Shown: positions 47,791 to 59,800 of the stretch, piece by piece
Layout: each line of letters opens with the position of its first letter
Numbering within the stretch: position 1 is the stretch's first letter
DNA from: Plazaster borealis
Taxonomy: Eukaryota; Echinodermata; Asteroidea; Forcipulatida; Labidiasteridae
Direction of reading: 5' to 3'
NCBI GenBank assembly: GCA_021014325.1
Contig: CM037473.1
Span: 9,627,501-9,691,500 of the forward strand
DNA: 64,000 bases
Made by a program: the position numbers and the translations under genes
The notes under the pieces: generated by a model
Database searches by the model: none
Told to the model about the DNA's origin: nothing
Seen by the model: the letters and a program-made list of their open reading frames with translations, nothing else

Positions 47791-48712
47791 ACGTTTGCGC
47801 AATCCATTAGACCAATAGAACGTTCCGCTGGACCGTATCATTGTGCCGAAGTACGGGAGCAATCCTACGTGAGTGAATACACGCATTAGTATTTTGAACA
47901 CTTCAGTGGAACGTTCAACGGAACGGTCCTGGAATACTTATCCGATCAGAACGTTCCTACTGTTCGAGATGCTCCCTAAAACTAATGGTTGGCAAAATGA
48001 GGAAACATCGCACCTTATTGTATGGGATCGATGATGGCGTGACGCATACGTGTTCATGTGTCTGCCCAGTGCACAACTCTATGGTGTTTGCTAACCAATA
48101 GTGTCTGTAAATGGGAATTTAATTAGCATATTTAATGGGCAGTGCTAATTGCAATTGCTTTGCTGATCTTACTAGAACATGTACATATGATGATGTATTG
48201 TACCTGGCTTGTCAAAGTAGTACAGTAAGTGTTACAATTGGTTAAAACTAAGTCAGCAAATTTATTCACGTTGAGAGTTTTGTCATTTTTTATTAAAACA
48301 AAATTTCAATTAAAAACGAATGTGTACAGTAAAAAGTGTGTTTTATTACTACTTAAAAATTCCTATTCTCCTTTATACTCAAATTTAACTCATGATTTAT
48401 TTTAGGCATTACAGATACATTAAGTGGGAAAACAACATGATTACTGTCAAGTAAAGATTACCGATTCAATTAGAGGTACATTTTGTACATATGTACATGT
48501 ACCAGCACTAGCACTACTGAACTCCTTAAAAGAGCACTGTCATCATGACCATACCTGCAGCAGGCTTGTGGCTGTACATGGAATTACAAACTGTAAACCT
48601 CTTTACTGCGATTGCACGCGCTGGCCATTGCATTACAAAGGGGGCCGTCATTGTTATGTTGTGATGTGTCGGCCCGCTTGCGCAATTACTAATGCGCATG
48701 TGCAGTAACTGG
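47791..48712. other. No gene recognised
   Basis: AT-rich, several AACGTTCC words at 47818-47965. The 94-codon frame at 48424 has no recognisable domain. Confidence 0.4.
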
Positions 48713-48843
48713 GGCCAAGTTCGTGCAAGGACCATTTGTCGAATAGTGGTTGATATTGCCTGGTACCCAACACACGTTTTTGTGCATGAGTACCAGTTAA
48801 TATCAGCCACTAGTTGACAAATGGTCCGTGTATGAACTTGGCC
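48713..48843. repeat. Palindromic element, ~55-bp arms
   Basis: GGCCAAGTTCGTGCAAGGAC to TGGTACC is mirrored by GGTACC-like and GACAAATGGTCCGTG, then GAACTTGGCC. Probably a small palindromic MITE. Confidence 0.75.
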
Positions 48844-50025
48844 TGGGTTAGAGTTCATAATGCCATGTACAGCCACAGACTACCTGCTGTGGTGATGATG
48901 GCAGTCCCCCTTTAAAGTATATGTTTAATAAGTTTAAAAACATGTTTGTACATTTAATACGAGTATATAAAGCTTGGATAAAAATATGTAAAATTAATTC
49001 AGTACAGCCTTCCTCATACACCCTGTAAATAGACCATGCAGGTCTCGCTTAATGTATTCTAATGTTTTGGGAACCTTGGTTCAACGTACATTACATGTAC
49101 TTTGATTATTCAAGTACGAAGGAATCTAAATCATGCACTTCACAACGCTCAGTGTTTGAGTACATCAGAATTGCAGAGTCTATAAACCTTGCAAGTCTCT
49201 CAAGTATTCAAAGATTTTTGGGACCACTTTGATCCCAAATACATTGCTTTACCACGTGAAGGAAACAAACTCGTGCACTTTAACAGGTCCCAATGTTCGA
49301 ATACACGCAAGACTTGCAGAGTCTATTGTGAACACTTTCAGGGTTTGCCCTTCACTTTTTCTGTTACTAACCAGCAAGACCAGAACACCTTGCCCTTTAA
49401 CAACTCTGCCAGCATACTTTATACATTCTAAATAACCATCTAATACTATCTAAATTCTTGATATGTGTCATTCACATAAATATACTTTATAAAGTGTTGA
49501 TGTTGTTTTGTCAAAAACTTAAGCATTTTGTTCTCTCTTCGATTAACATTTCTTTGTCTGTAGGAATAGTATATAGGCACATTAGTTTGTAGAGCATGAA
49601 CTCCTCTGTATTATTCTGGAGCAGTCTTGGTCACATACATGTAACCTGCATACAGTCACGGTGATGGATACTAATGCTCAGTGTTACAGAAAGGTACCAG
49701 ACTACTTTCCCTTCCTGCATCGGTTTGGTTACATGTATTTTAGTAGAAGATACGACAAGATGGCTGCATCAAAATAAAGGTCAACCAATCAGAAGGTATT
49801 GGGGTCTAGAACCTTGACTTCAGAGCTTCTTTGGCGAGGTACTGTGGCAAGTCCAGGTGGTGGAAGTCCTTATCTTTGGTCCACTTAGGATGAAGAAAAA
49901 GAAGGTTGATTCACCTCGACTGACCAGATTTCATTGTACATAGGTATAGAGGAGTATGGCTCGTCACTGTCCAGAGTACATCCTGTTTCAAGCTTGAGTT
50001 GACCCTTTCTAGCGCAGCTCAAATC
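48844..50025. other. Intergenic region and POLD4 3' UTR
   Basis: No exon recognised. The minus-strand frame at 49810-49889 looks protein-like but lies after the POLD4 stop and is rejected as coding. Confidence 0.4.
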
Positions 50026-53000
50026 TTACAACGGATAATCGTTCCACAAACTGAAGAGGGAAAAAAAAACCAAGACAGTGTCATAAACATGTTTAAAAAT
50101 ATTGTTATAAATACTGTCCACTATTACCCAATGTTTCCCCCTGCCCATTCAAACAAGAGGTGGCCCAGCTCAATACTTCCATTGACGGCCTTGATGTTTG
50201 ATCTTTGCCAACATCGCAACCTTGCTGTGAGGATTTGCCATCAGGTATGGGATTCTTCAGGATTTTCTCAAAATCTCTTTGAGCATTCAAATTTCCTTGA
50301 AAGAAATAAAGCAGTCACCAAAGGGAGAAAGAAATAGTCTACAGTGTGTCCAATCCTGTAGTTTTCTAATTCTGGGCCCAATTTCATAGAGCTGCTTAAG
50401 CAGAGAATTATGCTTAACACTTTTCTGCTAGAGCAAAAATAAGCAGGATACCAGTCACGAATTGTACATTTGACAATGACATGGTACTTTGGCTGGTAAC
50501 CTTATTCTGGTATTAAAGCATAATTTTGTTGTGCCTAGCTACTTGCTGTGCTTAAGCAGCTTTATGAAATTGGGCCCTGGTAATGCACAGAGTCTGTAAA
50601 CCTCCTGAATTGTTTGTACCATCTTGGAAGTTCTGGGGTCTAGAACAAGGGGGAATCCAGGCCCAAACAAATTTTTTCAGGATTTTTCTCATTTATCAAA
50701 TCTCATCCCTGGCCATAAAGGAAATGATAATAACAAAATGTTCAATTTGTGTGAATTGAGAGCTTTTTGCTTGACCTCTATGTATCGAGATCTCACCATT
50801 TGGATGTGTAGACAGAATCATTGTGCATTTGCATACTGTTTTCTTGTGAGTTTTCATAAGACAGAAAAGATACTTCTCTTCAAAATGCGAGTTTAGCAAC
50901 TTTTCTGTGGTGTCCAATTTCATGGAGCTGCAAAAGTAGCTAGCACAACAAAATTATGATTACCAGAATAAAGTTACTAGCCAAAACTACCATGTCACGT
51001 ACTACTTGTGACTGGTATCCTGCTCATTTCTGCTAAGCAGAAAATTGGTAAGCAATTGTTTCTGCTTAAGCAGCTATATTGGGCCCTGCTCTCAACTAAA
51101 CCAAATTTTCTTTTCAATAGAGACAAGTACATACCTTTGGGTGTACTCTTCTGCTTCTGGATTCCGTTGGATGATTTGCCTGATGAGGTCTGGTGGGTTC
51201 TGGCCGTGTTTCTCTGCGCGTTCCCATCTCTCCAGTCTTGTTATACCTGTTGGATAACGGGGACCAATCAGTCGATCTGAAGCAACATGAATTGTGGCGT
51301 TATTACATGTAGGTAAGGGAGAATGGTCCAATGTGCATGTGCATACATCAGCCCATCCCAGCGCCTTATAATGAGGCGCTGGGATCAAGCGAAATGGTTT
51401 CACTGCCCCACTCCTGCTGTGTGGAATCAAAACCGACTTGTGGCGTGTCGTGGCCGAGCGGATAAGAACACCGAACTCAAGCTCTGGTGTTTCTGATCAG
51501 CAGAGTGTGGGTTCGAATCCCAGTCGTGACACTTGTGTCCTTAAGCAAGACACTTAACCACATGCTTCGTCCTTCGGATGGGACGTTAAGCCGTAGGTCC
51601 CGTGTGTTGTGTAATGCACGTAAAAGAACCCAGTGCACTTATCGAAAAGAGAAGGGGTTCGCCCCGGTGTTCCTGGTTTGATCGGCAGCATATTGCGCCA
51701 CAGCACCTTGTAAACCATTACATGGTGCTATGTAAAGGACTTGGTCTCATACTTCAAAACGTAGCTCCACAATACCTTGCAGGAAAATAATGAACGCTAA
51801 AAGCGCCTTGAGCGTCACTGAGTGACGGATATGTGCGCTATATAAGAAGCCACTATTATTATTATTAACACTGCCAAACACAATACCAGGGCTTGAAATA
51901 AATGTACCCACTAGACCACTGTCCAGTGTCCAGTAAATGAATGTAGCTATGGAACAGTAACCCCCATTTCTGAACAAGTCCTGCAGTCTAGTGTTTTTCC
52001 GACACATACGCCGCACTAATCTTTCTTGAAATAGTTGAGAATATTTGGCAGTCAGCTAATTAGAAAATTATTAAAGCAATATTCAGTGCTCAATGAAATT
52101 TAGCCCAGGGCCCATTTCCATAGCGCTGCTTAAATGATATGCAAATTTGTTTTTCTTACTATAGCAGAAATATTTGCTGAAGCGGGAGTGTATTTAACAA
52201 GTTTGCAAGAAAATAAGCTGACCAGTTTGCACATGCACATGGATTAGCATGTGCTTACAGTTAAGCGCCAGAAGGTTAATTATAGAATGAATAGTCTTGA
52301 CTGGTGCAAGACAAGACACAGACCTAATAAAAATCACAATTTTGTTTACTAATTAAATAAAGGAGATCCCCAATCCATACCTGTGGAGGGCCCATACTTC
52401 CAACAGAGATCAAACTGCTGAAGTACGGATAGCTCTTTTTCTCTCAACAGCGCCCTGGCAGCCTTCTCATCTAAAACTTCAAAACAAACAAGATAAAAAA
52501 ACACAAATTGAAGATCCATGTACTTTGACTTAATTCCTTCAACATCAAAAATAATTTAATGTTTTCAAGTGTGATGCAATACAAATGGACCATTAGAACA
52601 ATACTGCACTATCCTATTCCTTTTAGTATGCACTGATCACTGATGACAAGTAGTATGCACAAACAATGATCAAACCCTTGTTCTACGATCAAACTACTCC
52701 TAGAACTATGAGGTTCGTTTCGCTATCGTCTCCACGAACCTCATAGGTGTTCATGCACAAAACACAAACGATTCGTTTTGGCATTTCGATTTGCATTCAA
52801 ATCTCTTTTTTTTAAAATCAAATCTCGCCAAAATTAGGCTCTATGTGTTCTTTGAACTTTTATTGAGCTTGAGATGGTCCAGAAAATCCACTCCGCAAAC
52901 TCAAAATTCTAGAGCCTAATTTTGGCGAGATTTGATTTTAAAAAAAAAGATTTGAATGCAAATCGAAATGCCAAAACGAATCGTTTGTGTTTTGTGCATG

Positions 53001-53516
53001 AACACCTATGAGGTTCGTGGAGACGATAGCGAAACGAACCTCATAGTTCTAGGAGTACGATCAAACCATGATCAAACCATAGCGCTACAAAAATACAAGT
53101 ACTACTACAAGTTCATTGCATGTGCAATAATCGCATTTGTTCTTTTCTCCATGCGTTAACCTTCGTTCGATCCTCTGTAAAAAAAAACCACCCAGATCTC
53201 TATCGTGTTTAACTTATATGGTCTATCGCAAATACCACCTGGTGTGCCCCTAGCCCCACTTGTGTGGCCAAGGATTCTGCTTGGTATTTGCGATAGACCT
53301 TATACATATAACATGGAGGTAAATAAAAACGTTAGTGTTTGTTACTGCTCTCTCATGCTCTAGTCGGGTCTAGTCAAAAGATAGAGTCAGAGAGTAGTTA
53401 CCATTTTTTTGGTTTGTCAACTTTGCCTCCTCATCAGCTGGCTTTGCCTTCCTGGAACGATCCAATTCCTTCTTATGTTTTGCAAAAACATCGGTGATCA
53501 ATCGCTGGCCCGACAT
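50026..53516 (-). CDS. POLD4: DNA polymerase delta subunit 4 (p12)
   Basis: Four minus-strand exons with matching phases: 53402-53516, 52381-52476, 51135-51246 and 50026-50050, totalling 348 nt or 115 residues (human is 107). p12 is the smallest subunit of replicative polymerase delta; it binds PCNA and stabilises the complex in the nucleus. Seen: N-terminal QRLITDVF, matching the p12 PCNA-binding motif (K/R-L-I-T-D-x-F/Y); a charged linker; LQQFDLCWKYGPSTG; GITRLERWERAEKHGQNPP; and the C-terminal SLWNDYPL. The last exon has only 25 nt including the stop, after a strong acceptor (T/C-rich then CTCTTCAG). Introns hold a 9-bp-TSD palindrome, two CWG-flanked MITEs and a SINE. Divergent from TBL2. 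Confidence 0.95.
50375..50576. mobile_element. Palindromic MITE with CTG duplication
   Basis: Flanked by CTG (50372-50374 and 50577-50579). The left end GGCCCAATTTCATAGAGCTG and right end AGCAGCTTTATGAAATTGGGCC are inverted. Interior words GCAGGATACCAGTCAC and CTTTGGCTGGTAACC. Complete reference copy, in POLD4 intron 3. Confidence 0.85.
50908..51085. mobile_element. Palindromic MITE with CTG duplication, diverged
   Basis: CTG flanks both sides (50905-50907 and 51086-51088). GTCCAATTTCATGGAGCTGC to AGCAGCTATATTGGGCC; interior reversed relative to 50375. POLD4 intron 3, ending about 50 bp before exon 3. Confidence 0.75.
51299..51440 (+). repeat. Dispersed repeat with CCCAGCGCCT hairpin, copy 1
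   Basis: TTATTACATGTAGGTAAGGG, a hairpin with arms CCCAGCGCCT, and AAGCGAAATGGTTTCACTGC are shared almost identically with 61033-61140. This copy has about 27 extra bases after GAGAATG. POLD4 intron 2. Confidence 0.8.
51443..51868 (+). mobile_element. tRNA-derived Deu-type SINE, full length
   Basis: tRNA-Leu/Ser-like head (GTGGCCGAGCGGATAAGAAC box A; GGGTTCGAATCCCAG box B), central domain (CCTTCGGATGGGACGTTAAG, ACGTAAAAGAACCCAG, CCCCGGTGTTCCTGG) and 3' tail (GCGCTATATAAGAAGCC then ATT repeats). From memory the centre resembles the Deu domain of vertebrate, amphioxus and sea-urchin SINEs. It probably moved with a partner LINE; none is intact here. POLD4 intron 2, antisense to the gene. Confidence 0.9.
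52109..52290. mobile_element. Degraded CWG palindromic MITE
   Basis: After CAG at 52106-52108: GGCCCATTTCCATAGCGCTG, then diverged interior words. Right border not resolved. Confidence 0.4.
52695..53057. mobile_element. Perfect palindromic MITE with 9-bp target duplication
   Basis: Arms of about 148 bp (52695-52843 and 52910-53057) are essentially perfect complements, starting TACTCCTAGAACTATGAGG, around a ~66-bp loop. CGATCAAAC flanks both ends (52686-52694 and 53058-53066). A 9-bp duplication and long inverted ends fit Mutator-like elements. POLD4 intron 1. The near identity of the arms suggests recent activity. Confidence 0.9.
53220..53299. repeat. Hairpin with 18-bp perfect arms
   Basis: GGTCTATCGCAAATACCA and its complement (53282-53299) enclose 44 bases. 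POLD4 intron 1. Confidence 0.85.
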
Positions 53517-53881
53517 GGTGAAGAATAGATGTGGGAAACTGAAGAAAACGACTTTGTTTTTCTTGCGATCACTCGTTATTTAAAGACCCACAATAATAGC
53601 ATGTGTGAACTTGTTTACGGACGCTGCCCTGTTCTATTTTTAGCACAATTTCTTCAACTTGCCTAAGTCTCCCCTTGTAAAATTGCATTGCTTTATCACT
53701 AGTCTTGGTTCCAAGACGCAGAGGGTAGTCGTAAAAAACAATTACCTTACAATATTATAAACGTTTTTGGAACTAAGACTAGTTGAACCCACACGTTGAC
53801 AAAATTTCAGGTCAACCGTTTATTAAACGGCCGTTAGGTTTTCTATACAAAAAAATACAAGCCGCGGCGGGAATCTCCAAA
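53517..53881. promoter_or_regulatory. Candidate bidirectional promoter, POLD4 / TBL2
   Basis: Only 365 bp separate the divergent start codons of POLD4 (53516, minus) and TBL2 (53882, plus). The interval contains an inverted repeat of ACTAGTCTTGGTTCCAA (53698-53714) and its near complement (53767-53783). No TATA box is evident. A shared promoter is inferred from spacing; transcription starts are not visible. Confidence 0.6.
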
Positions 53882-56800
53882 ATGGCTGGAAATGGCGTCA
53901 AAGATGGGCTGGCAGAAGGGCAAGAGTCAGATACATTTTTCTCAGCAATAGTAGTGACCTTGTCGTTAGCTACGGTGATTGGTTTGCTTATGCTCGTGTG
54001 TGGTTTTGGGACAAGTGGCAGCGGCCGAGGAAACCTCGAAGAATCAGACGACAGCCTCAGCAATGGTAACGTACATGATGACCGTGACTTTAAAAATGAC
54101 TGCTTCGTCACTTACACTTTTTTTGGACGCCCACTTTTTCGTATTTAGATAAAAATAAAAGGAGAATACCGGTTTACCGTTTACGTAGTTTAGTGATGTA
54201 GAATCATTCATAGAAAATCATTTTTAGATGGTTTTTAATTTTATTAAAACATAAAAATTAGGCCTATGCCACGTAGGGCCTATTCGACAATTCGTAATTA
54301 ACGAGAAATGATAAGAAAAATATTCCTATCCGATATCCGGCCGCCACTTTCTAATAATAGACAAAGTATAGGGTAATAGATTTATTAATTATATTTTGTA
54401 ATGGATGTTGGACTCTATTCCTCCTTTTTTTGCCGGATATCAGCGCAATGTTGCAAGTAGACTGGTGCTCTGTTTATGGTTTATTATTAAATGTAAATGT
54501 TATTAGCTAACTATGACTATGGGCTTTATTATGGCGAGGAGGATCCAGTCTGCATATCCATCCGGCACAAAGGCATGTACATGTACATATAAACAACCGA
54601 CACAATACATAGATACGTCAGTCCAATCTATGTTCCTTCGGCATCCAAAGATTGTCCTGAAAATCATAAATATAAGCAAACCCGGAAAAATTTCCGGAGG
54701 CGGCTGCCACTTTCTGAAGTTTTTTTTTAAAATTTTTTTTAAAAAATTTATTCATGAGGATGTTTCTAATCGACCCCAGTAGGGAGCAACATTCTACGAT
54801 AAATGGATTTCATAGGGGGACGGTTTAAAAAAAATATATATAGGGCCTATATATATTTTTTCTCGAAAATCCGGGGAAAAAAATGGCGCTTTCCCACTCT
54901 GTTTCTCCTCTCCACCGTCCTGTCTCCTCTCTCACCTACTCTCCATGTCTGTACCTATCTGTATATTGCTGTGGGGAAAGGGGGAAACATTATTAATCCA
55001 TCAAATCAAGCAATGAACTTACCGGGATTCGAACCTGTATCAAGAGAGGGAGAGAACAAATTATTATACATAGCATGTAGCCTACACCGCTCGGCTATGA
55101 GGCTTTGATACCAAGAAGTGTTCGTTGGTTGTAATTCAATCTCCCATTACATGGGTCACTAAAGGTCATAATGAATATGTAATTTAACGATGACCGACTG
55201 ATTGGAGAAATTGCATAACGCGCGAACACACACACAGTAAAGAAACGATACAAAATGGCGTAGGGCGATTTTTTTCATGTCGCGCAGGCCGGTTTTGGGC
55301 CCTTTTTTCACGCCTTTCCAATTTTTCCAACGGCCTATTCATACTTAGGATATTTTTCTCCACTCCTTCCGGACAGGTAAGACCCAAAATTTTCTCAATT
55401 CGGGGGGATTAAAGTGGCAGCCGCCTCCGGAATTTTACCCGCAAACCCAAAGTATGGTACATCATGGAGGAATAAGAACACGGTTCTTATTCCTCCATGA
55501 CCATGGGTACATTTAACCCCATTATGATTAATATGGTGCCAATACTCTGGACTTCCAAGGATCGGAGGAAGTCCAGAGTATTGGCACTATTAATGGGGCT
55601 AGGTACATTAGAACAACAAGTAAAATTTATGTCAAAAAAGCATGATAAATCCTAGTTGACAGATAATCGTAACCCTCCATCCTCTCGACAGTCGCAGATT
55701 GATGGGAGGATGGAGGGTTACGATATCGCAACTAGGTAAATTCAAAGGCGATAAACTTACTACTTTAGGCCTACATACATGGTACATGTGGGTCATTCTG
55801 ATTTCCGTGTCAAATTAACCAATGGGGTACAGGTCACCGCTCAGATTTGGCTGAAATTCATTTATAATATTCATCTATGTAATATAAATGAATGCTAAAC
55901 AAGAATTCCCACTCCAAGTCATTTCCGAATTAAGGCCCCCTAAAGTGGGCGTGGCACCCCCTTTCAGTTAATATTCTGCATTTTGTAATGTGTCTTAACA
56001 AACTTTTCAAAGAAGATAAAAAGCTGTAAATTGGTACCTAGAGCGACTGTCACACAAATGACTTAATTCTGGCCTCAAAACAAGTGTATCATATCCCCTT
56101 TTTTCTCTACAGGCTGCTAAAAACACTAATTTAATCTGCCGAAAAAATTTAATTTCCATTTTCAGACACCCCCCCCCCCAATACTCATAATTGATCATTT
56201 GAAAAGCTTGATATTGCTATTATTCTGGGCACATGTGGTTACCCCCAAACAAGGATACATGTAGAGCCCTTATTCATTTAATAAAATTTTGGCAAGGCTC
56301 CACAGTTGGTTCTACACTATACATGTCCAATCTGCGTCTGGACCATTTTTTCTTTTGAGACTCAAAATATTATTTCATACCTCAAAAGAATATTTTGTTC
56401 CATCAAAATAATAGTTTGTTCCCTCAAAATAATGTTTGTTCCCTCGAAATACTATTTTGTTCCCTCAAATTACTATTTCATTTCTTCGAAATCATTTTGT
56501 TAAATCAATCATATCATTCAGAACGATTGTTCCACTCAAGGGAAGAAAACTGTCTTATAACTTAATGGACTGCGGTGCAAAACAGTCAATAAAACGACAG
56601 AAATTGCAGTAAGTACTGGTCAGCAGAAAATTTGGGAAGATCCTTGTGACACATTTTGATTCCAACCACCAACTGTAAAGAAAAAGGTTTTTACTTGTTA
56701 AGAGATCATCAAAAACAAATTTCAGGGTAGGCCTACATTATTTTCATCAAGAACGTCAATCCATCCATGTTTAGCGAGGTGACAGCGGGCACCAACTGCA

Positions 56801-59800
56801 TGTCTGGCCACAACATTCACAAACAGCCTCACAGAAATTTAAATCTCCAAAAAAGGCCTATACTTTTATTTCTAATTAACGGGGCATTCTGACGATATAA
56901 TTTTGCAGGATGCTTACTACCATTACAATACAAGGAGGCTTTCGGATAGAAGTTACACAATTTTTTTTGGGGTCTTTACAATTTAAGTATGACCCTACCT
57001 TGAACTATAAAACTAAGGAACATACCGGCTCCCATTGGAATTGGATGATCAGAATTTTCAATCATCCAATGATCAACACCCTCAGGGTAATATGTTGGCA
57101 TGTCGTGCCCGAGCGGATAAGAACACCGAACTCAAGCTCTGGTGTTTCTGATCAGCAGAGTGTGGGTTCGAATCCCAGTCGTGACACTTGTGTCCTTAAG
57201 CAAGACACTTAACCACATGCTTCGTCCTTTGGATGGGACGTTAAGCCGTTGGTCCCGTGTGTTGTGTAATGCAAGTAAAAGAACCCAGTGCACTTATCGA
57301 AAAGAGTAAGGGGTTCGCCCCGGTGTTCCTGGTTTGATTGGCTGCATATGCGCCACAGCACCTTGTAAACCATTACATGGTGCTATGTAAAGGAGTAGAT
57401 CTCATACTTACGTAGCCCCACATACCTTGCAGGAAAATACTGAATGTTGAAGCGCCTTGAGCGTCACTGAGTGACGGATACATGTATGAGCGCTATATAA
57501 GAAGCCATTATTATTATTATATTACAATATGCGCCATCTTGTAGTATGCGCCATCTTGTAATATGCGCCATCTTGTAATATGCGCCATCTTGTTTCTTGG
57601 TGGATTTGTTAAGATTTGAGGTTGTTACGCTATATCAGCTAGTGGAGCCTCATACATGTACATAGGCGCCAGGCCTACATTTATGTAGGAGTACAGCGTG
57701 GAAAGGAAAGGGTTTTGTCAAAAATCATGCCTCATTCTTTTTGTGTAAAAGTACATGTTATAAGATGTGTACTATCATGTACACACATCATTAAAGTTAG
57801 TTTTATTAAACCATTTGACCAGTTTGCATGTATCTCTACTTCTTTGCCAGCAGAAAAGACGAACAACAAATCCAAGAAGGCAAAGAGCAACCAGCAGGGG
57901 AAACGACAGCAGAAGCAGCAGGCCAAGCGTGGGGGCCAGAGCACCTTCAGCCACCCTCTCCTCGCCTCCACTTTGAAGGAACACAGTAGCAACGTGTTGG
58001 ACATGGACTTCAGTATTAATGGAAAATACCTTGCCTCATGTGCTGAAGGTACAATCAAAGTAATCTTTGTTAAGCATTGAAACCAAGAAATTAAAATCCC
58101 ATTCATGATACACACACTGAAGAGGGAGAAGATTGTCGATGTGATTAAAAGTCCCTTGTGGTTTATTACTTGACAATTGAAATAAAAAATTGCATCCCCT
58201 TATCGTGATCCCTCTCCTGCCGCTTCCCAGGTTGTATCGTGAACTTGGGTGTGATCCCTGGTTATACGGCTGTTACAGTTTGAATGGCTTCTGACTGGCA
58301 CCCTGAATAAAGATATTGAAAAAATAGGGAGACCTCCAACATCAGCGCTACAATGTAGGTGGCTTAGTTGGTAGAGTGCCGGAACGTTAATCCGGAGTTC
58401 GGAAGTTCAGATCCCGCTCTAGTCAATTTTTTGTTGCTCAACCCAAAACAAAATTTAACAAATTTTACAAAACTTTCAAAATTACTTTCAAAATTGTTAG
58501 GAAGCGGTACTGTTTAATTCTACATGTATACTCGGTCAGTGCTTTTCGAGTCCTGTGGGACGAAAAACCACATGCTGCTCATGTAGGATTCTAACCCATG
58601 ACCCCTTCATTCTAGGGCAGTTGACTTAACCACTAGACCACCGAATATGCCTGGTGATGAGTGGCAAGTTTGAGTTGTGTAATTGAAAGCGGGTACCCCA
58701 GTTGCATTGGCCAGGCTTGCTCGGTGTTTAGACAACAGCTCTAGAATATAATGTACGGGTTGTGGATTTGAGTCCTACATGTAACTGAGTTGTATGTGGG
58801 TTTTTTTCTTTTTTTTCTGCAGTGCTGAGAAAGCACCGAGTATACAGTGTTCATAACAAGCAGCCTGTAAAACTAAAATAATTAATATTGTTTTTAACCC
58901 TGATGCAATTATTGCATTCAGTTAAATTCATATCTAGGCACTGTGTGTAAAAGGCATTTCATGTATAATTTATTCAGCATTTGTGACAGACACACATGAA
59001 GTTAATGATGCATGAAGTACATGACACATGTACATGCTCTGATCATGTAGACAATACATGTACCGGTACTTCTCATATGCAAAAATTTATCTTTGACCTC
59101 GATCAGCATTTTATTCAGGCCCTTACAAAGTTGTATTGCCAGCAGTTTCATTATTATTGTTATTATTATTATTATATATTTTATTTTTAATTTTTTTGAG
59201 GGGGTACAAGGGGGTTTCCCCTTAAATGTTATTTACCTATTTTAGCTTCCTTATGAAATCCAACAAGTCCAGGCTTGGAAATACAGGAAGTCCATGGCCT
59301 CTGTTGACCTTTTCGTGACTTTGGTCATGTTGTGCCTTGTTGCAAAATGAAACTGGCCTAAAACTCTCAAAGATGGAGTTTTAGATTTCCTGGATCTTGT
59401 AAGCACTCTGATTCCTTGTTGTTCTGCTTTGTGCACCTTCCGCATGTTGTGCTTTACACTTTTCTTTTATCAGCTTGTCAGTGCAACAAGGTCATAATCA
59501 CATCGGTGTAAGGGCAAAAACTAAGTAATAAGGTCATATAATAGCATGAAACGTGAGTTTTTAATTGTCAAAAGATTTTATCTCGGGGCGTGCTTGCGCC
59601 AGATACGACTTTGTTGCAGAATCTATTTACGACCTTGTTGCACGATACTTAAATAAATGTTGTATTGAATTGAATTGAAATAGATATTTTATCAACATTT
59701 ATAAGAACATTTTCCAGACTTGTGTGGTAAATAATCCCCAATGCAAGTAGATATAATTGTGTGTTGCTGTTTACTTTGTCTTTTCAGATCGTACAGTTCG

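Noticed and set aside
49810..49889. Protein-like minus-strand frame (WTKDKDFHHLDLPQYLAKEA) as the last POLD4 exon
   Set aside because: The conserved SLWNDYPL terminus with a strong acceptor and correct phase was found at 50026-50050, so this lies in the 3' UTR or beyond.
55015..55108. Functional tRNA gene
   Set aside because: A and B boxes are present but the acceptor and anticodon stems do not close.
58358..58430. Functional tRNA-Asn gene
   Set aside because: Position 33 is not T and the acceptor stem fails, so a SINE head or pseudogene is more likely.
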